From NCBI GenBank assembly GCA_030426925.1, contig JAUHXT010000004.1, positions 1 through 45,848 of the forward strand: a stretch of 45,848 nucleotides of DNA. Reading direction: 5' to 3'. Source of the DNA: Alphaproteobacteria bacterium (GTDB taxonomy: Bacteria > Pseudomonadota > Alphaproteobacteria > Micavibrionales > Micavibrionaceae). A program made the position numbers and the translations under genes. A model generated the notes under the pieces. It worked only from the letters and a program-made list of their open reading frames with translations. It was not told the DNA's origin and did not search any database. Shown piece after piece: positions 17,505 to 24,862 of the stretch (position 1 is the stretch's first letter; the number at the start of each line of letters is the position of its first letter).

Positions 17505-18731
17505 TTACGCGACGTCCTTACATACATCTGGTTGAAGTGTTCGTATTATGCGGGTTGCCAGTTTTTTTGCAACGGCTGTTTTGGATAAAACGCCCCAGTC
17601 TTCGGCATCAGTCCGGGTGATAAGATGAATATGGGTTTCATCGTGACCGAAGACTTTTTCGCCGGATACATCGTTGGCGAGGATCATGTCACAGCCCTTT
17701 TTATCGATCTTGGCTTTCGCGTTGTCGACCAGGCTCGTTGTTTCCGCCGCGAAGCCGATGACGAGTGCCGGGCGGTTGTCAGCGTTTGAGATTGCCGCGA
17801 GGATATCAGGGTTTTCGGTGAGTTCGAGCGTTGGCGCATCACCGGATTTTTTGATTTTTTGCGCGCTTGTTTCTTTTGCGCGCCAGTCAGAGACGGCGGC
17901 GGCGCATACGGCGATATCGTAAGGGGCGTTCGCCTGCACCGCCGTTAACATTTCCTGCGCCGTTTCAACATGGAGCGTTTTGACGCCCGCGGGATCAGGT
18001 ATGGATACCGGGCCTGTGACCAGTGTGACGTCTGCCCCGGCATTGCTTAGCGCCCTTGCAATCGCATGGCCCTGTTTGCCCGACGAGCGGTTGCCGAGAA
18101 AACGCACGGGGTCGAGCGGTTCATATGTCGGGCCGCTGGTTACCAAAGCTTTGTAGCCGTTCAGTATTGCATGCAAGCGCATGTGGGCGAGCAAGGCGAC
18201 AGTGATGTCTTCGGGTTCGCTCATCCGGCCAAGGCCGGTTTCACCGCATGCGAGATCGCCTTCCGCAGGCCCGATAAAATGCGCGCCGCGTTCGACAAGC
18301 GTTTGCACATTGGCGCGCGTTGCCGGGTGGTTCCACATTTCGACGTTCATGGCCGGGGCAATAAAGACGGGTTTGCTGTTGTTCGCCAGCAAGGTGGCTT
18401 CCGCCAGATCTTCGGCGTAGCCGTGGACCATGCGGGCCATGAAATTGGCAGACGCGGCGGTGATGAGCACCAGGTCGCTTTTACGGGTGAGGTCGATATG
18501 TTCAATGGCGGCGCCTTCTTCTGTCTGACCGGGTTTCCAGAGGTCATGCGAAACGGGATTGCCGGACGCTTGTTCCAGTTCTTCAAGGCTTACAAATTCC
18601 TGCGCGGCTTTGGTGGCGATGCAGCGCACGTTTGCGCCTTCCTTCACCAGAAGTCTGGCGAGGGCAGGGGATTTTTGGGCCGCGATGCTGCCTGTGACGA
18701 TCAAAAGGATATTTTTATCCCGTAGTGACAT
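17505..18731 (-). CDS. coaBC: Bifunctional phosphopantothenoylcysteine decarboxylase / phosphopantothenate-cysteine ligase
   Basis: CoaBC performs two steps of coenzyme A synthesis: joining cysteine to phosphopantothenate and decarboxylating the product with FMN. The N-terminal CoaC half has VTGSIAAQKS, the active-site His in IEHIDLTR, the PAMNVEMW substrate motif and the conserved Cys in GDLACGETGLGRM. The CoaB half starts near residue 190 with LVTSGPTYEPLDPVRFLGNRSSGKQG and continues with AAVSDWRAK and KIKKSG. Length 408 is normal. The usual GSIAAYK is GSIAAQK here. It heads a transcript with dut and a small membrane protein. Confidence 0.96.
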   Translation of the reverse strand: MSLRDKNILLIVTGSIAAQKSPALARLLVKEGANVRCIATKAAQEFVSLEELEQASGNPVSHDLWKPGQTEEGAAIEHIDLTRKSDLVLITAASANFMARMVHGYAEDLAEATLLANNSKPVFIAPAMNVEMWNHPATRANVQTLVERGAHFIGPAEGDLACGETGLGRMSEPEDITVALLAHMRLHAILNGYKALVTSGPTYEPLDPVRFLGNRSSGKQGHAIARALSNAGADVTLVTGPVSIPDPAGVKTLHVETAQEMLTAVQANAPYDIAVCAAAVSDWRAKETSAQKIKKSGDAPTLELTENPDILAAISNADNRPALVIGFAAETTSLVDNAKAKIDKKGCDMILANDVSGEKVFGHDETHIHLITRTDAEDWGVLSKTAVAKKLATRIIRTLQPDVCKDVA

Positions 18732-18733
18732 AC

Positions 18734-18764
18734 AAAAAGCCCCGCAAATGGTTGTTCGCGGGGC
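18734..18764 (-). terminator. Intrinsic terminator of the acidic His-rich protein gene
   Basis: GCCCCGC (18739-18745) pairs perfectly with GCGGGGC (18758-18764) around a 12-base loop. On the minus strand it is followed by five T residues (complement of 18734-18738), so it ends transcription coming from the gene at 18803-19087 just before coaBC. Confidence 0.85.
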
Positions 18765-18802
18765 AGTTTGCTTAATTTTCGATAAAAAGTAAAGCGTTTG
18801 GC

Positions 18803-19087
18803 TTAGTGTTCGTCGCCGTGGCCTTCTTCTTCATGGTGCTCTTCGGCAGCGTCAGCGGCGTCATCAGCGGCTTCTTCTGTAGCTTCTTCAGCACAGTCGT
18901 GTTCTTCGCCTTCCGCATGCTCAGCATCGTCAGCACAATCTTCAGCCGGTGCAGCCTCAGCATCATCTGCATGCTCTTCAGTAGCGGCTTCTTCGCCATG
19001 GTCATCAGCCAAAGCAGAATTTTGCATGGCCGGCAGTGCGAAACCCAGAGTCATCAGGGCGAACAGAAGTAAAGTCAGGTCTTTCAT
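18803..19087 (-). CDS. Secreted, very acidic His-rich small protein
   Basis: No family recognised. The start at 19087 is chosen because AAAGGA lies upstream and the product then begins with a typical signal peptide (MKDLTLLLFALMTLGFALPA, cut probably after SALA). The mature part, about 65 residues, is almost only Glu, Asp, Ala and His with two Cys (EDCADDAEH, EEHDCAEE) and ends EEHHEEEGHGDEH. Such composition suggests an unstructured or helical periplasmic protein that may bind metal ions; that is inference from composition only. It has its own terminator on the downstream side and another just upstream, so it is probably transcribed alone. Confidence 0.6.
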   Translation of the reverse strand: MKDLTLLLFALMTLGFALPAMQNSALADDHGEEAATEEHADDAEAAPAEDCADDAEHAEGEEHDCAEEATEEAADDAADAAEEHHEEEGHGDEH

Positions 19088-19143
19088 CGATGTATCCTTT
19101 TGTACGATTGTTAAACTGTGAGTTGAGATTGTGGGAGAGTCTT

Positions 19144-19179
19144 CAAAAAAATCAAGCCCTTTTGCATACACAAAAGGGC
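19144..19179 (-). terminator. Intrinsic terminator of the Ala/Glu-rich membrane protein gene
   Basis: GCCCTTTTG (19156-19164) and CAAAAGGGC (19171-19179) form a perfect 9-bp stem with a 6-base loop. On the minus strand it is followed by TTGATTTTTTTG, a strong T-run. It lies 33 bases after the stop of the gene at 19212-19754. Confidence 0.85.
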
Positions 19180-19211
19180 CTGATAACAAATTATTTGATG
19201 TTTATCGACGA

Positions 19212-19754
19212 TTAGAAGTCGATAGCGTCATCCATTTTTTCTTTGGCTTCTTCAGCATCGCCAGCGGCAGGTGTTTCTTCAGAAATTTCCTCAGCAGCGT
19301 CTTTTGCCATTTCTTCTACTTTTTCAGCAGCGTCTTCGGCGGCTTCAGCAGCTTCTTCAGCAACATCAGCAGCTTCTTCGGCCATGTCTGTACCTTCAGC
19401 TTTTTCTGCGGCGGCTTCTGCAGCATCAGCAGCTTCTTCCATAGCTTCAGCGGCTTCTTCTTCCGGAGTTTCCGCCATTGCATCAGCAGCGTCTTCTTTC
19501 AGCGCTTCGATGCCTTCAGCTGTTGCATCTGCAGCGTCTTCCGCTGTGTCAGATACTGACTGGATCATGTCGTCTGTTGCTTCACCTGCTGCGGCAGCCG
19601 CATCATCGATTGCATCCATCATGCTTTCGCCAGCAGCCGGCTCCATTGAAGCCATTTCGCTGCCTGTTACGTTTTTGTAGATTACCTGCATGACTGCGAT
19701 ACCGGCTACCAGTACAACAGCAGCAAATACTACTGATTTCACGATGTTATTCAT
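19212..19754 (-). CDS. Membrane-anchored Ala/Glu/Asp-rich helical protein
   Basis: No family recognised. The 180-residue protein has one N-terminal hydrophobic segment (SVVFAAVVLVAGIAVMQVIY, residues ~7-26) as a membrane anchor, then a long highly acidic domain built almost entirely of Ala, Glu, Asp, Met and Lys, with quasi-repeats such as EEAADVAEEAAEAAEDAAEK. This predicts a long single helix or coiled coil in the periplasm. GGAAGGA precedes the ATG and a strong terminator follows the stop. It shares composition with the next gene on the same strand and with the lipoprotein at 3014-3970, but low complexity prevents a claim of homology. Confidence 0.65.
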   Translation of the reverse strand: MNNIVKSVVFAAVVLVAGIAVMQVIYKNVTGSEMASMEPAAGESMMDAIDDAAAAAGEATDDMIQSVSDTAEDAADATAEGIEALKEDAADAMAETPEEEAAEAMEEAADAAEAAAEKAEGTDMAEEAADVAEEAAEAAEDAAEKVEEMAKDAAEEISEETPAAGDAEEAKEKMDDAIDF

Positions 19755-19830
19755 AAGTTCTAGTCCTTCCTTTTATTATTCGGTTCACCTATGGCCCAAA
19801 TGACCCATAGACGTAGAGCAAAATTTTATC

Positions 19831-19877
19831 CTTTGCAAGCGGTACTAATGAAAGGAATTTCAAAGCACTTTGCAAGC
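19831..19877. repeat. Direct repeats CTTTGCAAGC in the ubiE / Ala-rich gene gap
   Basis: CTTTGCAAGC occurs at 19831-19840 and again at 19868-19877, 37 bp apart, in the 145-bp gap between ubiE and the Ala/Glu-rich gene, both on the minus strand. On that strand GATAAAAT follows the second copy and could be a -10, so the pair may be an operator for the Ala/Glu-rich gene. Confidence 0.4.
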
Positions 19878-19899
19878 TTTTTTTCATATAAATTAGCTG

Positions 19900-20688
19900 T
19901 TATGGCTTTGATCCGCTATGAATAGCCACAACGCCGAAGGTTAAATTTTCATAATTGCAACTTTGAAGCCCTGCCGCGGCCATGCGGCGGATCAAATCCT
20001 GCTGCCGCGGGAATTTGCGGATGCTTTCGACCAGATACTGGTAGCTGTCACGGTCCTTTGCCACGACCTGACCAATCACCGGAATGGCGTTATAAGAGTA
20101 GAAGTCATAGAGCCGTTGCAGCATTGCGTCTTCGAGATGGCTGAATTCCAGACAGAAAAAGCGCCCGCCGGGTTTCAGTACACGGGCCGCTTCCTTCAGC
20201 GCCGTGTCAATATGCGTCACGTTGCGCAGGCCAAAAGCAATGGTGTAGACATCGAAGCTGTTGTCCGGGAAGGGCAGGTCTTCGGCATTGCCGGTAATCC
20301 ATTCGAAGTCATTGTCGGTAAAGCCTTTGTCCGCCGCGCGGTCACGCCCCACGGACAGCATTTCGGCGTTGAGGTCGCATAAGGTGATATTGGCGCTCGC
20401 CCCTGCTCGTTTCCTGATGCGGAAGGCGATATCGCCCGTGCCGCCCGCGACATCCAGAAACGACTGCCCCGGTTTTGGCCGGATGCGGCGGATGAAGGAA
20501 TCTTTCCAGAGGCGGTGCAGGCCGCCGGACATCAGGTCGTTCATCACGTCATATTTATTCGCTACGGAATCAAAAACACCGATGACTTTTTCGGTTTTTT
20601 GAGTGGGGGAGACATGCTCTTCCCCAAACCATTCGCTTTCAGGATTATTTTGCATTTCAGTACTCATATTAAAATGTGGTACAGCCAT
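19900..20688 (-). CDS. ubiE: Demethylmenaquinone/ubiquinone biosynthesis C-methyltransferase UbiE
   Basis: UbiE (COQ5 family) transfers a methyl group from S-adenosylmethionine to the quinone ring in ubiquinone and/or menaquinone synthesis. Visible motifs are VFDSVANKYDVMNDLMSGGLHRLWKD at the N-terminus, the SAM site LDVAGGTGDIAFRI (motif I), NAEDLPFPDNSFDVYTIAFGLRN and LKPGGRFFCLEFSH. The 262-residue length is normal. Its start codon is five bases from that of divergent murJ; an in-frame ATG at 20667 (MSTEMQNNPESEW) is an alternative that would widen the gap. Confidence 0.95.
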   Translation of the reverse strand: MAVPHFNMSTEMQNNPESEWFGEEHVSPTQKTEKVIGVFDSVANKYDVMNDLMSGGLHRLWKDSFIRRIRPKPGQSFLDVAGGTGDIAFRIRKRAGASANITLCDLNAEMLSVGRDRAADKGFTDNDFEWITGNAEDLPFPDNSFDVYTIAFGLRNVTHIDTALKEAARVLKPGGRFFCLEFSHLEDAMLQRLYDFYSYNAIPVIGQVVAKDRDSYQYLVESIRKFPRQQDLIRRMAAAGLQSCNYENLTFGVVAIHSGSKP

Positions 20689-20693
20689 AACAC

Positions 20694-22226
20694 ATGAAAT
20701 TAGTAAAAGCCATGGCGACGGTGGCGGGTTTAACCGGCCTGTCCCGCATTTTCGGATTTATCCGCGACATTATGATGGCGGCCGTCTTAGGGGTCGGGCC
20801 GATTGCCGACGCGTTTTTTGTTGCGCTGAAGCTTCCCAATTTTTTCCGGCGGGTCACGGCGGAAGGGGCGTTCAGCGTATCGTTCATCCCGCTATACACC
20901 GAAAAGCTGGAAAAAGATGGAACGGGAGAAGCAGACCAGTTCGCGTCCAACGCGTTTGCGGTCATGCTAGCCGTTCTTGTTCCCTTTACCATCCTGTGCC
21001 TTTGGGTGATGCCGTGGATTATATACGCGATTGCGCCGGGATTTTCCGAAGACCCGGTGCGCTATAACCTAGCGGTCGAGCTGAGCCGTGTGACGTTTCC
21101 TTACCTGCTGCTGATGTCATTAACGGCGCTATTGGGGGGCGTTTTAAATGCGCGGAACCGCTTTGCGCCCTTTGCCGCCGCGCCGATATTATTCAACCTC
21201 TGCCTGATTGCCGCTTTGTTTGTATCGCCCGCAATAGGGAGCGCCGGGCATGCGCTGGCGTGGGGTGTGTTTGCCGCCGGTATTGTACAGTTTTTATGGC
21301 TGGTATATTCCATTCAGCGGGCGAAGGTGCGGCTGACCTTCGTTATGCCGAAATTCGGGGCGGATATCAAAAAGCTGTTCAAGCTGATGGGGCCGGGAGT
21401 GATTGGCGCAGGGGTGGTGCATATCAACCTGTTTGCCGATTTGATTATCGCATCGTTATTGCCGGCCGGGGCTATTTCGTACCTGTATTATGCCGACCGT
21501 TTGAACCAGTTGCCGTTAGGGATGGTCGGGATTGCGGTTGGTACGGCGTTGTTGCCGATGCTGTCCAAAGCCGTGGCCGCCAGCAATATGGACGAGGCAC
21601 GGCATTTGTTTAACCGGTCATTGGAGGTTTGTTTCCTGTTTTCGCTTCCAGCCGCGTTTGCATTTTTCGCGGTTGCGCCGGAGCTGATTTCCGGGTTGTT
21701 CCAGCGCGGCGCGTTTGAGGCGCATGACAGTTCCATGACGGCGACGGTTTTGATGCTGTATGCGATCGGCCTTCCGGCCTATATCGCGGTGAAGGTGTTT
21801 TCTTCGGTGTTCTGGTCGCAACAGGATACGATGACGCCTGTAAAGATTTCGATCCTTTGCACTATCCTGAATATCGTGATTGCGTTGTCGCTGATCCGGT
21901 TCATAGGGGTCTTTGGAATCGCTCTGGCAACGGGCATTGCGGGGTGGGTGCAGCTTATTTTGATGCATTTGCGGGTCAGGACAATGGATGGTTTCTCGTT
22001 CGATGACCGGTTTAAGCGAGCGTTTGTCAGGATGCTGGTTTGCTCTTCGCTGATGTATTTTGTCCTGAAATGGGGCGTTATGATGCTGGGCGACCATCTT
22101 GCTCCTGTCCCGTTGATGGTAGCGCTTGTGTTTTTGGGGGCGGGGATTTATGGTCTGGGCATTCTGCGCTTCCGGGTTATTCAGGTGCAGGATTTGAAAC
22201 AGTATTTTATAAAAAACCGCAGATGA
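20694..22226 (+). CDS. murJ: Lipid II flippase MurJ
   Basis: MurJ (MviN) flips the peptidoglycan precursor lipid II across the inner membrane. The 510-residue protein begins with TGLSRIFGFIRDIMMAAVLG and continues ADAFFVALKLPNFFRRVTAEGAFSVSFIPLY, the two signature regions with the conserved Arg and Asp residues of the central cavity, and has about 14 membrane helices, as in the family. The last codons (KNRR and TGA) fall inside a palindromic repeat, so the C-terminal tail is shaped by that element. It diverges from ubiE with 5 bp between start codons. Confidence 0.95.
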   Translation: MKLVKAMATVAGLTGLSRIFGFIRDIMMAAVLGVGPIADAFFVALKLPNFFRRVTAEGAFSVSFIPLYTEKLEKDGTGEADQFASNAFAVMLAVLVPFTILCLWVMPWIIYAIAPGFSEDPVRYNLAVELSRVTFPYLLLMSLTALLGGVLNARNRFAPFAAAPILFNLCLIAALFVSPAIGSAGHALAWGVFAAGIVQFLWLVYSIQRAKVRLTFVMPKFGADIKKLFKLMGPGVIGAGVVHINLFADLIIASLLPAGAISYLYYADRLNQLPLGMVGIAVGTALLPMLSKAVAASNMDEARHLFNRSLEVCFLFSLPAAFAFFAVAPELISGLFQRGAFEAHDSSMTATVLMLYAIGLPAYIAVKVFSSVFWSQQDTMTPVKISILCTILNIVIALSLIRFIGVFGIALATGIAGWVQLILMHLRVRTMDGFSFDDRFKRAFVRMLVCSSLMYFVLKWGVMMLGDHLAPVPLMVALVFLGAGIYGLGILRFRVIQVQDLKQYFIKNRR

Positions 22227-22341
22227 ACACTGATCAACACGGATAATTTAAAAATGAAGGCAAATTCATAGCCCGGAATTTATAGAATATTGCGCCTTCG
22301 GCGCAGAATGGATCTGAGTTCATTTGAGTCTATCTGTGGTT
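22215..22341. repeat. Imperfect palindromic element between murJ and trpS
   Basis: The element starts with AACCGCAGATGAACAC (22215-22230) and ends with the inverse of AACCACAGATAGACTC (to 22341). Each arm holds two units of the kind GAT.AAC.C, about 32 bp per arm. In the middle is a perfect hairpin TGCGCC-TTC-GGCGCA (22291-22305). The murJ stop codon (22224-22226) lies in the left arm and the right arm ends just before the trpS ribosome-binding site. It resembles a small non-autonomous element. It is unrelated in sequence to the repeats at 13.8, 24.1 and 43.8 kb. Confidence 0.65.
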
Positions 22342-22355
22342 AAAAAGGAATGGAA

Positions 22356-23363
22356 ATGAAACGCATTTTGTCATGCATGCAACCGACCAACAGGCTTCAC
22401 CTCGGCAATTATCTTGGCGCGCTGAAAAACTGGGTGGCGTTGCAGAATGAAGGGGCGGAGTGCCTGTACGGCGTTGTCGACCTGCATGCAATTACGGCGG
22501 GTCATGACCCGGCGGAACTGGCGCAGTCCACACGGGAAATCGCGGCGGCCTATATCGCCAGCGGGGTGGACCCCAAGAAATCAACGATTTTTGTGCAGTC
22601 GTCGGTTCTGGCGCATTCGGAATTAATGTGGCTGTTTTCAGCCATAGCGCAGATGGGCAAATTGGAGCGCATGACCCAGTTCAAGGACAAGGCGGGCAAG
22701 CATAAAGAGCGTGCGAGTGTCGGCCTGTTTGCCTATCCCGTCCTGATGGCGGCGGATATCCTGGTTTACAAGGCTACGCATGTGCCGGTGGGCGAAGACC
22801 AGAAACAGCATTTGGAGCTGGCGCGCGAGATTGCATCCACGTTCAATCACAAATTCTGTGGCGGGGACGAGTTTTTCCCGATGCCCGAACCTGTGATTAC
22901 AGGCGAAGCGACGCGCGTGATGTCTTTGCGTAACGGCACGGAAAAGATGAGCAAGTCGGCGGAAAGTGATATGAGCCGCATTAATCTGACTGACGATGCC
23001 GATCTGATTGCCAAGAAAATCACGAAGGCGACCAGCGATCCGCATCCTTTGCCGGATAACATCAAGGATTTAGAAGAGCGGCCGGAGGCCGATAACCTGT
23101 ATTCCATTTACGCCGCACTGTCCGGCAAACGTAAAGAGCACGTGGTGAAGGAATTTGCAGGAAAAGGATTTGGTGAGTTCAAGCCAGCATTGGCGGATTT
23201 GTGTGTCGAGAAGTTGTCACCCATTACCGCGCGGATGAGCGAATTGATGGCGGATCCGGCGGAAATTGACAAAATCCTGCGAGCGGGAGCGGAGAAGGCG
23301 AATACCCTCGCGGAGCCTGTGTTAAAAGAGGCTATGGATAAAATGGGGTTCTGGCGTCCTTAG
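22356..23363 (+). CDS. trpS: Tryptophanyl-tRNA synthetase
   Basis: TrpS charges tRNA-Trp with tryptophan. This class I synthetase has the HIGH-type motif as [14 protein letters not shown] (H15-N18), the KMSKS motif intact in [12 protein letters not shown], and the family sequences [14 protein letters not shown] and [18 protein letters not shown]. The start at 22356 is preferred to the ATG at 22350 because AAGGA (22345-22349) is then six bases away. Length, 335 residues, is normal. Confidence 0.96.
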   Translation: MKRILSCMQPTNRLHLGNYLGALKNWVALQNEGAECLYGVVDLHAITAGHDPAELAQSTREIAAAYIASGVDPKKSTIFVQSSVLAHSELMWLFSAIAQMGKLERMTQFKDKAGKHKERASVGLFAYPVLMAADILVYKATHVPVGEDQKQHLELAREIASTFNHKFCGGDEFFPMPEPVITGEATRVMSLRNGTEKMSKSAESDMSRINLTDDADLIAKKITKATSDPHPLPDNIKDLEERPEADNLYSIYAALSGKRKEHVVKEFAGKGFGEFKPALADLCVEKLSPITARMSELMADPAEIDKILRAGAEKANTLAEPVLKEAMDKMGFWRP

Positions 23364-23388
23364 CTCTTGGCCAAAATAACCAGAATGG

Positions 23389-23397
23389 TGATATACT
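23389..23397 (+). promoter_or_regulatory. Extended -10 promoter element, TG-A-TATACT
   Basis: TG at 23389-23390, one spacer base, then TATACT at 23392-23397. Transcription would start near 23404, only two or three bases before the ATG at 23407. No clear -35 is present at 17 bp (TTGGCC lies at 19 bp). No ribosome-binding site is seen. Confidence 0.45.
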
Positions 23398-23406
23398 GAC
23401 ATCACT

Positions 23407-24054
23407 ATGCTTCGTACTCTTTTATTTTCAGCCCTGTTATTGTTTCCTGCCGCCGCGAAAGCGGATTATTTCCTGTGGGAGGACCCGGTCAGCCATTTGA
23501 CCATCACGTTCCCCGATACATGGAAAACAGCGCATAATCAGAAACCGGATGATATTTTGACCATTCTTGGCCCGTCGGAGCACGGTTTTCCCAAGTGCGT
23601 CGTTAAAACACGCGATGACAAGCGGTACGTGATTTTCCCGCCGCAATACGGGCGTTCGATACAAAATGAGGCGGTGAGTAGTGGTTTCTGGAAAACGTAT
23701 CTGGACGAATATCAGGATTATAACCTTGCCAAGGTCGTGGACGATGCGGGGCTTGGGCGCTGGCATGCGTCCTATGCGCTGGCCGGTTACACGGATTATG
23801 ACGGACGCGTGTTTGAAAAGCGCCGTTCCATCATGTTTGCGTCGCTGTATTACGACACGATGTATATTTTAGAATGTTCCGCATTGGAGCATGCCTATGA
23901 AGACTGGTATTTCCCGTTCATGAGCATCGTGAAATCCGTCGATTTCCGCAAGATGTACAACGAAGTGCCAAGCGGCCATTACCGTAACTTCATGAAGAAG
24001 GCGGAGCGGTATTTTTGGGTTCAGGGTCGCCCAGACGGCGTCACCGGCTACTAG
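23407..24054 (+). CDS. Secreted protein of unknown function
   Basis: The 215-residue protein has a signal peptide (MLRTLLFSALLLFPAAAKA, cut before DYF). The mature part begins DYFLWEDPVSHLTITFPDTWKT, which by eye resembles the first strand and Trp-containing turn of the PsbP/Mog1 fold; this is weak. Two cysteines (FPKCVV, ILECSA) could form a disulfide. The rest alternates short aromatic-rich strands (YDTMYILE, YEDWYFPFMS). No catalytic motif is visible. It has its own predicted promoter and is followed by a copy of the structured repeat, so it is probably a single-gene unit. Confidence 0.65.
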   Translation: MLRTLLFSALLLFPAAAKADYFLWEDPVSHLTITFPDTWKTAHNQKPDDILTILGPSEHGFPKCVVKTRDDKRYVIFPPQYGRSIQNEAVSSGFWKTYLDEYQDYNLAKVVDDAGLGRWHASYALAGYTDYDGRVFEKRRSIMFASLYYDTMYILECSALEHAYEDWYFPFMSIVKSVDFRKMYNEVPSGHYRNFMKKAERYFWVQGRPDGVTGY

Positions 24055-24062
24055 GCTTCCAT

Positions 24063-24142
24063 CCTTTCATTTGGGATGCGTTGCTGCGTCACTCGTGTAC
24101 GTCATGTACACTTCGCTCCTTGCGACTGTCCCAAATAAAAGG
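24063..24142. repeat. Structured intergenic repeat, copy B
   Basis: This is the best-preserved copy. The outer arms are CCTTTCATTTGGGA (24063-24076) and TCCCAAATAAAAGG (24129-24142), paired at 13 of 14 positions. The core at 24086-24124 is GCGTCACTC, an inner hairpin GTGTAC-GTCAT-GTACAC, then TTCGCTCCTTGCG. It lies nine bases after the stop of the secreted orphan, upstream of nfu. The overall shape is a long stem with internal loops. Confidence 0.75.
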
Positions 24143-24230
24143 CTGTTTGCCTGATTTCACGGACCTTAATAATTGAATTTTGATGCGTAAAAGCATTGAA
24201 AAAGAGGCCGGATCGGCCTATGTCAGGGGC

Positions 24231-24782
24231 ATGTTTATTCAAACCGAAAATACGCCGAACCCGGCAGTTGTGAAGTTCCTGCCCGGTCAGCCCGTTATGG
24301 ACAAGGGCGTGGCAGAGTTTAAAACCCGTGACGATGGTGGGCGATCGCCGCTGGCCGAGCGGCTGTTTGCGCTGGAAGGGGTTGAGGGTGTTTTCTTCGG
24401 GCAGGACTTTGTGTCCGTTACCAAAAGTGATGCGATGGGATGGGACCTATTAAAGCCGCGCATCCTTGGCGTTATCATGGAGCATTTCACCACGGGCCAG
24501 CCGTTGTTCCGCGACGGCGTTATAGCTGACGAAGCGGGCGGGGCAGAAGACGACCCGATTTCTGCACAGATCCGCGAGTTGATCGATACCCGCGTGCGGC
24601 CGATGGTGGCGCAGGACGGCGGAGATATCGTGTTCGAGAGGTTCGAGGACGGGATTGCGTATTTACACATGCGGGGCGCGTGTTCCGGATGCCCGAGTGC
24701 GACCATGACGTTAAAATCCGGGATCGAGAATATGTTACGGCATTATGTGCCGGAAGTTTTAGAGGTCAGACCGGTCGAATAA
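24231..24782 (+). CDS. nfuA: NifU-like iron-sulfur scaffold/carrier (Nfu)
   Basis: Nfu proteins carry Fe-S clusters to target enzymes. The start at 24231 gives MFIQTENTPNPAVVKFLPG, the canonical N-terminus of the alphaproteobacterial/mitochondrial NFU1 type; in-frame starts at 24180/24183 would add 16-17 residues that do not fit. The N-terminal domain ends near residue 90 and the C-terminal NifU domain (RVRPMVAQDGGDIVFERF) carries the cluster-binding CxxC in GACSGCPSATMTLKSGIEN. The 183-residue length is typical of NFU1 rather than E. coli NfuA. It stands alone; downstream is the convergent NodB-fold gene. Confidence 0.93.
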   Translation: MFIQTENTPNPAVVKFLPGQPVMDKGVAEFKTRDDGGRSPLAERLFALEGVEGVFFGQDFVSVTKSDAMGWDLLKPRILGVIMEHFTTGQPLFRDGVIADEAGGAEDDPISAQIRELIDTRVRPMVAQDGGDIVFERFEDGIAYLHMRGACSGCPSATMTLKSGIENMLRHYVPEVLEVRPVE

Positions 24783-24862
24783 TTTTCAGCCCTGCCATCG
24801 TTAATCGCCGCTTACGTATAAATAATACGCTGTGCTCCTCTTGCCTTGTCAGGAGTAAAAAT

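Noticed and set aside
19243-19680. Long plus-strand Ser/Ala-rich open frame
   Set aside because: It is the antisense shadow of the Ala/Glu-rich gene on the minus strand; the codon bias of that gene removes stop codons from the opposite strand, and no ribosome-binding site is present.
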